Positions 22,301 through 29,500 of a stretch of 64,000 nt of DNA are shown here, piece by piece. Under the pieces are notes generated by a model. It was given only the letters and a program-made list of their open reading frames with translations, was not told the DNA's origin and did not search any database. Origin of the DNA: Limnephilus marmoratus (lineage: Eukaryota; Arthropoda; Insecta; Trichoptera; Limnephilidae); contig OU862933.1 in NCBI GenBank assembly GCA_917880885.1, positions 13,111,679-13,175,678 on the forward strand, in the 5' to 3' direction. How positions within the stretch are numbered: the first letter of the stretch is position 1; every line of letters begins with the position of its first letter. Made by a program: the position numbers and the translations under genes.

Positions 22301-23010
22301 AGGTAACACGGCATAACACCCCAAATACAAATAACGAAAATACTTTTGGCCGTGAAAATCTTAAAACGTATCCGAATATCAGCTTGTTGATTGAATAAAT
22401 TATTGTTAAACTACTTATGCCAGGAAGAAGGTTCGAACAAATAAAAGTACCCACAACATTCAGGACTCATTTAAATCTGGGTTATTGTGCCTTGTCCTTC
22501 GTAGAAAACCTGATATACCAGGACATGACGTTATAACCTAAAAAACTATAAAAATATTGGTTGTGGTTACAAATTCGTTGGTTTACAAGGCTATTGCACA
22601 AAAAACCAGTTGCAAATTAAGTATATAGGCTTACAATAATAATTCATTCATTTTTACAGGAGAGGTCAAATATTGTACTCGATTTGTATAGATTCTAATC
22701 GGAGGCTAAATCTATCTTAACAATAGATATAGAAAATATCGGCGGTTAGATAAGTAAATCGAGAGAAAACTTACGAATTTTGTAATGCATCGTATGTCGT
22801 CAATGCCAAGGCAAGAAAAAACAGGGCTTCTCTCAGAACCATATTTAGAGTTACGCGCTTATCTGCCGCCGGAGTGGTGGTTGCTTCTTCAGGTGGTTTT
22901 TCCGTCTCGTGTATATTCTCTTTATCATCGCTTTGGTCCAAAATAGTGGCATTTGGTGTCTCGTTATCAAACAAACTCCGACCAGAATCGTCACTCTCAG
23001 CTTGATTCAT
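1074..23010 (-). CDS. TXNDC11: TXNDC11-like thioredoxin-domain ER protein (whole gene, 12 coding exons)
   Basis: Coding joins, in transcript order: 23010-22775, 21016-20806, 18262-18139, 17329-17223, 15267-15070, 12582-12385, 8665-8184, 7451-7127, 6437-6141, 3860-3664, 1814-1685, 1394-1074. All junctions are GT-AG, phases match, and the sum is 2826 nt (941 residues plus stop), close to the roughly 960-985 residues usual for vertebrate TXNDC11. Layout seen: acidic N-terminus, one membrane helix (about 55-76), a first thioredoxin-like domain (about 80-360), a polar linker, and a last thioredoxin-like domain (about 725-835) followed by a short tail. In vertebrates this protein (also called EFP1) is an ER membrane protein that binds the dual oxidase DUOX; a redox or folding role here is inferred. 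The first domain has D129-A-E-S132 where active thioredoxins carry CxxC, so that site cannot do disulfide chemistry. Introns are large and filled with transposons. Family call is from remembered resemblance, not a search. Confidence 0.88.
1685..1814 (-). CDS. TXNDC11: TXNDC11-like exon 11
   Basis: Residues 792-835: KEESRSYPDNQPITIEGVLA followed by an amphipathic stretch, the end of the C-terminal thioredoxin-like domain. Acceptor tttgcag, donor GTAATT; ends in phase 0. Confidence 0.84.
2122..2590 (-). mobile_element. tRNA-derived SINE copy, split by a MITE
   Basis: Minus-strand copy of a SINE family present at least seven times here. The head has a B-box-like GGGTTGAAATCC (about 2530-2545); the body has the shared blocks TTCAGAATTGAAAC, CTGAATAGCCAGGTACTTCC, and the tail CACTGGCTCCAGACGG. 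A 160-bp MITE interrupts it at 2240-2399. Confidence 0.78.
2240..2399. mobile_element. PIF/Harbinger-type MITE (G-tract family), copy 1
   Basis: Termini GGGAACGTACCCATACTACG and inverse; flanked by TTA on both sides (2237-2239, 2400-2402), the 3-bp TSD of Harbinger elements. Contains two runs of 10-13 G. The uninterrupted SINE sequence elsewhere (GGTCACC) confirms the empty site. Confidence 0.85.
3370..3625 (+). mobile_element. Short non-autonomous retroelement with a LINE-type 3' end
   Basis: Ends in the block GGCCCTGAGGGGAATTATTT with a following A-rich tail, as do copies at 13,060-13,200 (minus), 27,000-27,115 and 49,100-49,290. The 5' part (CATCGCCTTGCACCGCAGTG) matches 49,143-49,163. 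Confidence 0.65.
3664..3860 (-). CDS. TXNDC11: TXNDC11-like exon 10 (C-terminal thioredoxin-like domain)
   Basis: Residues 727-792. Carries CGAGSGACGG and VGRIDPNKHDLPWQYTVSKY, then the cis-Pro segment YPTLVFFPMR typical of thioredoxin folds. The codons are almost all G/C-ending, a sharp contrast with the AT-rich surroundings. The GTAAGT donor splits the last codon (CA-G). Confidence 0.86.
4810..4890 (+). pseudogene. THAP-domain start, outer P-like copy
   Basis: MPLCVMRKCFHYSANTSKSQ then GIKFYT. THAP zinc-binding domains begin with M-P-x-C and a second Cys, followed by a G-x-x-F-(H) strand, so this is the first third of one. No continuation is present. Confidence 0.6.
5044..5909. mobile_element. 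P-superfamily-like element, nested copy
   Basis: Starts CTATGACGTTACATA and ends with the inverse TATGTAACGTCATTG; perfect 8-bp TSD AATATTAG at 5036-5043 and 5910-5917. 866 bp, inserted into the outer copy. Its THAP-like frame at 5221 is cut by a TGA. Confidence 0.85.
5221..5271 (+). pseudogene. THAP-domain start, nested P-like copy (nonsense)
   Basis: MPSCVMRKCFNYTANKSKGE followed directly by TGA where the relative at 46,449-46,525 has GGA. The downstream ATAACATTTCA and a GTAAGT donor are still recognisable. Confidence 0.65.
6141..6437 (-). CDS. TXNDC11: TXNDC11-like exon 9
   Basis: Residues 628-726, phase 0 at both ends. Includes SESQYVLNEPFGETSLREFI and a Cys-containing WCQRDKTNGEIVCI segment. 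The donor reads GTATGTATTG; bases +3 to +10 of it are also the 8-bp target duplication of a P-like transposon inserted right behind. Confidence 0.86.
6778..7089. mobile_element. piggyBac-like TTAA MITE, copy 1 (left end shortened)
   Basis: Right end CCCCGGCAAACAACAGG before TTAA (7090-7093); a TTAA also precedes the left end (6774-6777). Interior matches copies at 31,654-32,024 and 55,316-55,697 (e.g. GCGCATGCGCGGGAAAAATT). Confidence 0.72.
7127..7451 (-). CDS. TXNDC11: TXNDC11-like exon 8
   Basis: Residues 519-627. Contains KRRMREICILLALGRKHHP and VEGLACKTNRSLLMFAIDS, the GLxCxTN block typical of the family. Strikingly GC-rich in its centre compared with the introns. Donor GTAAGA; a TTAA-flanked MITE ends about 35 bp inside the following intron. 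Confidence 0.85.
7453..8183. other. TXNDC11-like intron 7, mostly unassigned
   Basis: AT-rich. The only structure recognised is a pogo-like right end at about 8098-8146 (AAAACTTAAGAGAGTTTCACTG before TA, in two parts), resembling the right end at 17,153. Confidence 0.5.
8184..8665 (-). CDS. TXNDC11: TXNDC11-like exon 7 (polar linker)
   Basis: Residues 359-519. Largest exon; Ser, Asp and Lys rich, with a few cysteines (YNNCPQL, GWPGCC) and a low-complexity acidic end (PADDDSESFEELIKKL). I chose the GTACGT donor at 8183 because only it leaves the phase 2 that fits exon 8; two nearer-canonical donors (GTGAGA, GTATGT) some 25-35 nt downstream would leave phase 0 and break the frame. This join is the least certain in the gene. 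Confidence 0.75.
8958..9496. mobile_element. MITE with 50-bp inverted ends and three 109-bp internal repeats
   Basis: Ends GATACGATTGTAGCCAACTT and GTCGGCTACAATCGTATC pair over about 50 bp. Inside, a 109-bp unit starting AAACCATGTTACACAAACCT begins at 9031, 9140 and 9249, nearly identical each time, with a partial fourth. No coding sequence. Confidence 0.82.
10009..10125. repeat. 15-17 bp minisatellite
   Basis: About eight imperfect copies of GATGAAYTGTCGSMGG, e.g. GGATGAACTGTCGGCAG. Intronic in the TXNDC11-like gene. It keeps a short frame open only because of the repeat. Confidence 0.8.
11099..12036 (-). mobile_element. mariner element with internal deletion
   Basis: TIR GGTCCTTACATATGAAAT and inverse at the ends, flanked by TA (11097-98, 12037-38). 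938 bp against about 1.3 kb for full mariners. Minus-strand coding remnants: helix-turn-helix N-terminus (AETARRINDVYGDGAAKENT, 11542-11871) and C-terminal catalytic block PPYSPDLAPTDYHFFRNL (11244-11492), with the middle missing and a frameshift. Not able to make transposase. Confidence 0.9.
11244..11871 (-). pseudogene. Truncated, frameshifted mariner transposase
   Basis: Keeps the paired-like DNA-binding start (KMENLKYCVIYEYEFHRGTS) and the second-Asp region (DLAPTDYHFF), but the segment containing the first catalytic Asp is deleted and the 3' third is shifted in frame. Confidence 0.88.
12385..12582 (-). CDS. TXNDC11: TXNDC11-like exon 6
   Basis: Residues 293-358, with QWIWSHMAKKVTWYTPQWQK and GPVLIMFTPRNHYFEE, a stretch well conserved in TXNDC11 proteins. 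Phase 0 at both ends; acceptor ttccag, donor GTAGGT. Confidence 0.86.
13060..13890 (-). pseudogene. 5'-truncated LINE, reverse transcriptase C-terminus and 3' UTR
   Basis: Minus-strand frame with [39 protein letters not shown] and FFDSFLCSTARLWNDLPASV, the C-terminal block of a jockey/CR1-type LINE. The 3' UTR has the palindrome GGCCCTGAGG...CCTCAGGGCC (about 13,109-13,140) and ends at a T25 tract (poly-A) at 13,067-13,091. A sister fragment lies at 35,600-36,060. Confidence 0.85.
13965..14241 (+). mobile_element. Flank of the dispersed element that carries the 39-bp repeat
   Basis: Shares GGGAAGACACATTGT, GTGAACTTTAT and GAAATGGGAGATA with the inverted copy at about 29,075-29,175 and with 41,846-41,862, so the satellite grew inside a member of a dispersed family. 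Confidence 0.6.
14242..14981. repeat. 39-bp satellite, 19 copies
   Basis: Unit starts ATAATGAGCCTATGGCCTGA. Eighteen copies are 39 bp, the last 38 bp; one unit near 14,648 has CCTAAATG in place of CCTGAATG. Being a multiple of 3 and free of stops it stays open in several frames on both strands; this is not evidence of a gene. Confidence 0.95.
15070..15267 (-). CDS. TXNDC11: TXNDC11-like exon 5 (second thioredoxin-like repeat)
   Basis: Residues 227-292. Begins AVVIGFMPITLKATDYHTLY and carries a thioredoxin-like alpha/beta pattern ending at VDVLPTVRLMVWNETL, where the conserved cis-proline region (LPTVRL) is visible. GTAAGAT donor. A Harbinger-type MITE lies about 70 bp upstream of the acceptor. 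Confidence 0.86.
15338..15503. mobile_element. PIF/Harbinger-type MITE (G-tract family), copy 2
   Basis: Ends GGGAACGTACCCATAATACG and inverse; TAA on both sides (15335-37, 15504-06). Two G runs (12 and 18). Confidence 0.85.
15510..17153. mobile_element. pogo-like element with degenerate internal repeats
   Basis: Ends CAGTGAAACCCTCTTAAGAA and inverse TTCTTAAGAGTGTTTTACTG, flanked by TA. The interior (about 15,770-16,560) has roughly 90-bp degenerate repeats with GAATTTAGAA and CGATTTACG motifs. A second, pogo-type end (CATGGTTCTACTG before TA at about 16,684) suggests one such element nested in another. Confidence 0.72.
17223..17329 (-). CDS. TXNDC11: TXNDC11-like exon 4
   Basis: Residues 191-226 (SMVRFLRQVTKPIRRVTSTD and onward), ending in phase 0 at GTAAGT. 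The acceptor lies after a T-rich tract at 17330-17340. It closes the first thioredoxin-like domain. Confidence 0.85.
17738..18020 (+). mobile_element. Short retroelement, 'GCAGACCCGGCCAC' family
   Basis: Begins CTAGCAGACCCGGCCACACG and ends with a GATGATAATGATGATAG microsatellite tail. A minus-strand copy is at about 46,745-46,985. Related but more diverged pieces may be at 25,935-26,200 and 58,500-58,680. Likely LINE-mobilised; class not settled. Confidence 0.6.
18139..18262 (-). CDS. TXNDC11: TXNDC11-like exon 3
   Basis: Residues 150-191, including AINCWHPGGECRLHHNK, the strand and cysteine-containing loop of the first thioredoxin-like domain as in TXNDC11. Acceptor ttttctag, donor GTATTT; the codon ACA-G is split and completed by exon 4. 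Confidence 0.85.
18929..19314. mobile_element. MITE with TIR AGGGGTGTTCAGACA
   Basis: Left AGGGGTGTTCAGACATGGCT and right AGCAGTGTCTGAACACCTCT are inverted. Non-coding; no clear TSD. Confidence 0.6.
19618..19915. mobile_element. hAT-type MITE
   Basis: TIR CAGTGGCGGCTCGTGACTTT and inverse; flanks GTCAAAAC and GTCAAAAG form an 8-bp TSD with one change and match the hAT preference for T at 2 and A at 7. About 300 bp, T-rich inside. Confidence 0.8.
20806..21016 (-). CDS. TXNDC11: TXNDC11-like exon 2 (first thioredoxin-like fold, inactive motif)
   Basis: Residues 79-149. Contains the beta strand and loop SEVSFVMYYAPWDAESQHVR: the thioredoxin framework YYAPW is clear, but the two active-site cysteines are replaced by Asp and Ser. 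Acceptor ttttcag and donor GTGAGG; the exon ends in phase 0. Confidence 0.85.
21404..21959. mobile_element. Non-autonomous PIF/Harbinger element with a MADF fragment
   Basis: TIR GGCCCTCCGTTCATGG and (inverse) GTGCCTCCGTACATGACG; 3-bp TSD TTA (21401-03, 21960-62) inside the SINE. Carries the minus-strand MADF-like frame below, which fits because Harbinger elements encode a Myb/MADF accessory protein. Confidence 0.82.
21600..21747 (-). pseudogene. MADF-domain fragment of a Harbinger accessory ORF
   Basis: RFVLEVEKNAWLYNYTLPEY, then VEKAWIDVGKKFN: the first two helices of a MADF (Adf1-type Myb/SANT) DNA-binding domain (W-L-Y-N-x-x-x-P-E-Y). The rest is missing. Confidence 0.7.
22223..22373 (-). 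mobile_element. A-tailed hairpin insertion with 12-bp TSD
   Basis: A 151-bp insert flanked by GAATATCAGCTT on both sides (22211-22222, 22374-22385). On the minus strand it ends in an A run and contains an imperfect hairpin of about 45-bp arms (22,228-22,272 and 22,287-22,336; CGTTATTTGTATTTG at the base). Features of LINE-mediated retroposition. Confidence 0.7.
22775..23010 (-). CDS. TXNDC11: TXNDC11-like exon 1 (start codon, membrane anchor)
   Basis: ATG at 23010, preceded by GTGGG. Encodes residues 1-79: a hydrophilic acidic segment rich in Asp, Glu, Thr and Pro, then a hydrophobic stretch (LREALFFLALALTTYDAL) that fits a single membrane helix. Ends in phase 2 at a GTAAGT donor. A cytosolic N-terminus with a luminal remainder is the known topology of the family. 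Confidence 0.85.
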
Positions 23011-23349
23011 CCCACGTCACATAATTGGTGAAGTTTGATTTTTGTTGTTGTATTCCAGCGAAGTAAACGCAATTTTAATGAGCTCGCTAATTCGGTAGGC
23101 CGTGAATATCTCTAATCTAATTAAAGTATGGGACATTACAACCACTACGGTATTTTCCGAAATACACGATTTGACACATGTCAAATGTTATCATAGACGA
23201 AAATAATGCGCAATCTAGCCATAGAAATGATAGCGCTACGCCATTATTTTTTAGAATCAAAAGGTGGGAAATTTGAAAAATGCATGAGATTTTTGAAGAG
23301 CAAAATCTGTTCGGTTTATTGTACAAGACGCATGACACAAATTTTTACT

Positions 23350-24009
23350 CTATTTTTTTTTTTTTTTTTTTATTTTTTTTTTTATTAATTTCAATAACAA
23401 GGTTTGTACATGTATGTATGATGTATATAATAAGTATAGATTCATTTTTTTTTTCACAGACCTCCTCACTAGGATTTCCTGTTCTGAGGTGGCCTGTAGT
23501 TTTTTAAAATATTTGTATTTGGTTATGGATTGTCTTTATATCGTCTTCATGATGTTTGTAATTTTATTATCACCTTGATCTCTCAGCCATATTTTTACTT
23601 TTGTCTTAAATATATTCATTTCCTTTATATTTTTGATTTGATCTGGTAGAGCATTGTATAATTTTATAGCATGGAATTTATTATTTCTCTGTCCAAAAGA
23701 TGTGTTCAAACTGGGAGTAACCAGGATGTTATTGCTTACTGACCTGGTTGAGTATTTATGTTGGGCAGTGGAGTATACATATATGTTTTTTTTCAGTTTA
23801 AATAAAATATTTTTTGAATAAAGTTTCTGTACATTGAAGACTTGAAAGTTATTAAATATTTCTTCCGTCGGAGTTCTAAGCGGAACTTTCAGTATTGTCT
23901 TCAGTACTCCTTTTTGGGCTATTTTGAGTCGCTCTGTGTGAGTGCTCAAAGCAGACCCCCATCCAGTTATCCCGTACTCTATTTGTGATTGACATAAAGC
24001 GTAGTACAC
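23350..24009 (-). pseudogene. 5'-truncated LINE with poly(A) tail
   Basis: Minus-strand frame MYYALCQSQIEYGITGWGSA through NKFHAIKLYNALPDQIKN: the C-terminal end of a LINE related to the ORF at 61,490-64,000 (same YYAL...W.S and LP.(Q/E)I pattern). 3' tail is the T tract at 23,350-23,385. Confidence 0.85.
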
Positions 24010-24089
24010 TTTCTTAATGTCGTTTATGTTGAGGATGTTAATAAAGGAATGTTAATTAACTAACTAATTAATGTTAATTAACTCTAGCA

Positions 24090-24132
24090 GGAATTATAAT
24101 AAAGCTAGAGTCTAGCTTTATTATAATTCCTC
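24090..24132. repeat. Perfect 19-bp hairpin
   Basis: AGGAATTATAATAAAGCTA, loop GAGTC, and its exact inverse. Next to a TTAATTAACTAACTAATTAA stretch. Confidence 0.8.
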
Positions 24133-24179
24133 ATTTCGAACCTATTACTTATTATTAGTGTGTTCCATACAAATAAAAT

Positions 24180-24345
24180 TCTACAAGATTATTATTTATT
24201 GTTATCAAGTTTAATTTGTCACTTGACAGCATTGTTTCGCCTGCTGAAGGCATTTTCAAGACAGTTTGATAATGCCTTCAGAAGGCGAAACAGCTGTCAC
24301 GTGTAATAATAATTAAACAGCAGAACTTGTTTATAAATAAACTGT
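24180..24345. repeat. Extended imperfect hairpin
   Basis: GTTTCGCCTGCTGAAGGCATT pairs with AATGCCTTCAGAAGGCGAAAC (one mismatch; about 24,234-24,292) and pairing extends through GACAGC/GCTGTC into the flanks. Probably the core of a MITE. Confidence 0.6.
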
Positions 24346-24612
24346 TTTTTTATAAATTGAATATTAATATTATTGAATATATAATATAAATTTTTAAAAA
24401 AGATTATTATATTCTTATGTTCATTTCATTTATTTATGATGACGTGTAAAGTGTGACGATCACCGGGCAGGGTGTGGATTAATTTTAACAAATCTAGTTG
24501 TATTCTGAGGTTTATGAAATTTTCCACACTTGAATTTCAAAACAAGAGGAAGGTCACCGTCTAAATGATTTTGAAAAACCTTGCATAAAGCCCGGGCTAT
24601 TCGAGGACTTCA

Positions 24613-25822
24613 GATTGCTAGTACCCAGAGGCGTAGCGTGGAGGGGGGGGGGGGGCATCTGTAGTGAATTGCAATAATTCCCCGTATTTTGTATTGTGCT
24701 TGTATTGTTTATAATTAATATTCAGTGAGAATGATTGAGAGAGGTCCGTGGGCGATGCTTTGACAATTCTAAGAAAGTTTCATGGATCATCATGTGTTTC
24801 GATGAATCATCATACCATCCAAGTGTTCCAAGAACAAAAATAGGAGGAAAACCCTTTTCGTGTTCTGGGTGTAGTATCAATTAAAGATGAGGACCGGCGT
24901 GCAGATTAACTCTTAGGTTAAAACCAGTTTCATGTTCCGAATGATCTGTCAAAATTCCACTAGCGGATTAATTTGCTGACGCGAGAGTAATACTTATTAA
25001 AGCTAGGGACTCGCATGCAGATTCACTCTTAATTTAAAACCAGTTTTCTGTTCAGAATGTAAAATTCCAGTTGTAGATTCATCTGCTGATGAAGGAAAAC
25101 ATTATCTTATTCGAAGCGCAGTTATAAAATTCTAGTTGCGGACTATGTATGTGCTGCCAGAATCAAAGAGAAACCATTTTCATGTTCTGAATGTAGTTTT
25201 AATTCGCCTAAAGATTTAATTAAACCAGTTTTGTATTCAGAATGTAAAATTTCAGCTGTGGATTCATCTTCTGATACATTTCGAAGGAAAACATTATTTT
25301 ATTCAAAGTGCAGTTATAAAATTCAAGTTGCAGACTTTTAAGTAGAATAAAAAAAACCATTTTCATGTTCTGAGTGTTGTTTTAATTCGCCGTATACAGA
25401 TTTAATTTAAACCAGATTTGTGTTCAGAATGTAAAATTCCAGTTGTGGATCTGCGCTGACAAATTTCTAAGGAAAACATTCTCTTATTCGAAGTTCAGTT
25501 ATAAAATTTAGTTGCAGACTACGTATGTGCTGCCAGACAGACAAGAAAAACCATTTAGATGTTCTGAGTTTCTTATCGTATTACACGGATGCCATTCTCG
25601 ATTTCCGAGAGCAGTTATAAATTTGTAGTAGAATTTATAAACATGATTTTTATTGGTAGAATACTCGTCACTTGTGATATAAATATCGGCATAAAATGAC
25701 ATTGTAATAAAAAGAAATAGGATTTCTACGAACCCTCCCCTCCTCGGCGCTTGAAATACCTAAATAAGGGGACGGCGAAATTTTCCTCTGCCCCGGGCGG
25801 CTGACACCCACGCTATAAAAAT
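24613..25822 (+). mobile_element. hAT-like derivative with degenerate zinc-finger-like array
   Basis: Left end CAGAGGCGTAGCGTGG and right ACACCCACGCTAT are partial inverses. The interior holds about 190-200-bp repeats. In one frame (about 25,156-25,342) they read EKPFSCSECSFNSPKDLI, YSECKISAVDSSSDTFRRK, YSKCSYKIQVADF, i.e. linker plus C-x2-C halves of C2H2 fingers without the His pairs. A relative is at 53,430-54,340. Confidence 0.6.
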
Positions 25823-25934
25823 GTGTTTTTCGACAGAGTTCAGCAGAGAGATAATATAGGAACGGGTGTTTTATTTTCTACCTTAATAATAATAATATCT
25901 AGTAACTTTCTGATCCATAATTTATAATAGAACT

Positions 25935-26200
25935 AGCTGGTACCCGGCATGCGACGCTATGCCATTTAATAGGGAAATTTTTTCTCCGTGCGTGTCCTTT
26001 CCCATTCGTCCCGAAACAGCTCGCGTGTTACCTATTGCAATTTTTTTTATACAAATTTCATAATGCCAGAGCTCAGTAGTTTTATGCAAACCTTGTCTTG
26101 ACGCATAAAAAAAAAGAATTATCTAATTTGGTGCAGTCGTTCAGAGGTTATGCGCGTACATACATTTCGGCGATTCATTTTTATTTATATAGATAGATAT
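25935..26200 (+). mobile_element. Short retroelement remnant
   Basis: Begins ACTAGCTGGTACCCGGC, contains ATTTCATAATGCCAGAGCTC (also at 58,549-58,568) and ends TTTATTTATATAGATAGAT. Probably LINE-derived; not classified. Confidence 0.5.
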
Positions 26201-26281
26201 GTAATAGAAAATGGTAATTTTCAATTCTACGCCGGATGAGCATTTTTGTGATTGAAAAAAGATAGCCATGCCAAAACAGTT

Positions 26282-26287
26282 GTTTAT
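26282..26287 (-). terminator. AATAAA polyadenylation signal of the PIGQ gene
   Basis: AATAAA on the minus strand, 34 nt beyond the stop codon of exon 7. Placement is typical; cleavage site not visible. Confidence 0.6.
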
Positions 26288-26320
26288 TAATAAATTATTA
26301 AAATACATATAATGCATTAA

Positions 26321-26517
26321 CTAGACAGGGTATAACAGTTTCCCCCTCATTAGGCTGGATATTATTTCTCCCCATTCAACTCCCACAGGTTTAGAAAATG
26401 GAGGAGGGCGGTATTTAGAAATAAGTTGTATTATAGAAGCAGTCTGGAGATGAACCCGCAGTAACGTCGGCTTATTCTGTGCTTCCATTGAGGGGATCAA
26501 GGAAATTTTTATTTCAC
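26321..26517 (-). CDS. PIGQ: PIGQ exon 7 (stop codon)
   Basis: Residues 471-535, ending [10 protein letters not shown] and a TAG stop at 26321-26323. The exon closes the 535-codon frame exactly, which supports all upstream joins. A polyadenylation signal follows 34 nt after the stop. Confidence 0.88.
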
Positions 26518-29500
26518 CTGAAAGATTAACAACATATTATTAATTAAGTATAATATGGTAAAAAGTCTAAAAAAGTGACCGGTTTAAAATCATGTACCTC
26601 GCCAAAGGTAGGAATCTGTCCCACCCTACACCAGGGATGTTTAATTGTAAAAAGGGGGAGACAGAAAAGAAAAACAATGGAGAGTACTTTGATAAAATTA
26701 TTAGAAATACCTATGTAGTGAAAAGTAAGAAATATAATTTACCCGCTATTCTTTTAGATTTAAAAAGCCATAGTACAACTAAATACAATGGAAATGATTG
26801 TATAATGTAACGAAGCCAAGTAAGAAATCCTCCCATCATAACCAAAATGACTCGGAACTGAAAAAAAAACAATATCATAAAAACTCAATGTTACAACAAC
26901 ATAAATAGGTAATAATAATTGACTGAGCGTGGTGCAGTCATGTTTTAACTCGACCATTTGGCATTTCATCTGTCTGTAAATTTATTTCTTATATACCGGT
27001 TCAAGATTGACACCTCCTCTCCTTCCTTTCCCTGAAAAGATCCTCCACACAGCATCCCCAAAGATGACATAGGCCTCGAGGGAGTTTTTTCCTCCTATGT
27101 GGAGTTACTATAAAAAAAAAAGATGGTGGCCTTATTGGATACTACCTTTTTTTCTGGGCAGAGTTCTCGTGATCGTAGTTCTCGAGCTGTCAAATCGGAA
27201 TAATCGATATTACGGTATCTACCGGCCTGAAGGTTTGAAAAGAATTATCATTACGACTGATTTTTATTTAGACAAATTGTATAATTCCTTATTTGAAATT
27301 AAAAAATGTTACGTAAATTTTGTATGGTTTATAAAGTAAGTAGGTAGAGATTTAAGTATAGTCTGTCAAAAAAGAGTAGAAAATATAAAAACTTGAACTA
27401 CTAAATTTGTAGACTGGCAACACCAATTTAACTGTCAAATATTTTTTTGAAATGCAATGACACTGAATGTGTAGATATAACACAGTAAACGACAAAAGGT
27501 ATAACATATAACACAGTAAAGAAAAAATTGATTAAAAGGTGATTTATAAAGCGATTTGCTTTAATTTAATTTAACATAAATTTGAATTTAACAAAAGATA
27601 GAAAGAAGAATCACTAATGGTGAGTTTAGTAACACTACTTTTAGATCTGAATGAGTTAAATATATTCAGATCTAAAATTAGAGACATGATCTAAAGCCTA
27701 GGCAACGCTAGGTACTTTATATAGTATTAAATAAATGTGAGCAATTTCTAAACTGCGCTTTATATTTTATTACATTATAGTTATTCTTCATTATGTTAAC
27801 ACAAAATTGCAAAGGTATAATAATAATATACCTATATGCAATTCTAATTTTGAGATCGGCGGGTATCTATACTGCAATGAAAAAATATTTTTTCCACTAT
27901 TATGCCATTTTAATTTCTGATAAAAATGTAGGTTACACAGCTTTACTTTAACCCCATGAGTTATGTGTTTAGTATTGCCATTTGAACAACAGTGGCGCCC
28001 TCATATATTTTCTACTCTTATTTGACAAACTGTATCTACATACTAACATTTTGTGATTTCAGAGAGGCAATTTTGGTTTGATTTATTAAATAAGAGAAAA
28101 TTAGAAACATACTTGTATTGGACGCGAGGTCTATTGTTAGAACTACTAGAATTTCAAAATGCAATGAGATCGAAGTAGACTCACCGTTGTAAAAACTACA
28201 TAGTAGAGGGCTGTGGTAGGTAACAGGAACAGTAAAATCGTGAAGGCTAGAGTTCCAATAAACAGCTGATGATGATCATACTGACAAGAATCCACCCCTC
28301 CACGTAAGGGATTGTGTTTCCTACCCAGAAACAGCCTCCACAATGCTATCAGTCCACTTATCTGTATACTATATAGCCTAAAAATAAAAATAAATCATTT
28401 AAAAATAATTTTTAAACATGAATAAATGTGCCAAGAAAAGTACCTGCTTACTAGTTAGGGGCCGTTCACGTATTAAGTAACGCACTTGGGGGGTGGGGTC
28501 TTATGAAACGTTACTGTGTGTTACCAGGGGGGAAGGGGGGTTCGAACAACGCGTTATGTAACATGTTTTTCTTTATTTAGATAAAAAAACTAGGGAATTA
28601 AAATCTTCCAAGTTGGCAACCCTTTTCGTTCATGAAATCTCTTGTTTTATTTATTAACGCAAACGCGATTAAAACAAGAAAGCGACTTTCCAGTACTGTG
28701 CGCAACTTAATAATGACTTTCAGGTAAAAATTTACGTAACGCTTAGGGGCGGGGGGGGTAAAGAAAAACGTTACGGCGCGTTACGTGGGGGGGAGGGGGG
28801 GTCAAAAATTGCATTACGTAATACTTGAACGCCCCCTTACGCATTTCTTTAATATGCTTATGTATATATATATATTTTTTTTTTATTTCATAAAACACGT
28901 GCAGCCTTACTAATAAAAAAACACTTAACGACCGCTGAACGATATTTCTGTTGCGCACTATGTAAAGACTGTACATTTTGTTTTGAAATTATTAATTTTT
29001 TTTTTCTGAGCGGAGACGGTTTACATATATATAGTTCCCGTGAGCACTTAGGCCGTAGGCCCATTGTGCTATCTCCCATTTTACCTCATTCTTTTGAAAC
29101 CCAGTCCCTTTAATAAAGTTCACCAAGATTATCATTGGAAATGAAGCTACATCTTCTGGTTCGACAATGTGTCTTCCCAGGTCTCATTTCCCCTCTTCAC
29201 TCCTCCTTGGTTCCCTGAAGGGCTTCATCTCTCCTCTCCACTCCTTAGTTCCCCGAAGGCTCCACGACGGAGATTCCACCTCCTCTTGGTTCCCCAAAGG
29301 CCCCACAAGGGAAGAGTCCACTCCACCTTGGCTCCCCGAGGGCCCCAGGAGGGAAGAGGACTTCATCTCTCCTCCTCACTCTTCTTGGTTGCCTAAAGGT
29401 CCCACAGGGGAAGAGTTCACAGAGATTTTTAGGCCTCATTTCTCCTCTTTACTCCTACATGGTTCCCTGAAGGCCCCACATGAGAAGAGGACATCATCTC

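Noticed and set aside
24224..24300. Hammerhead-type ribozyme
   Set aside because: A GAAAC and CTGA are near each other but the CTGANGA core is missing.
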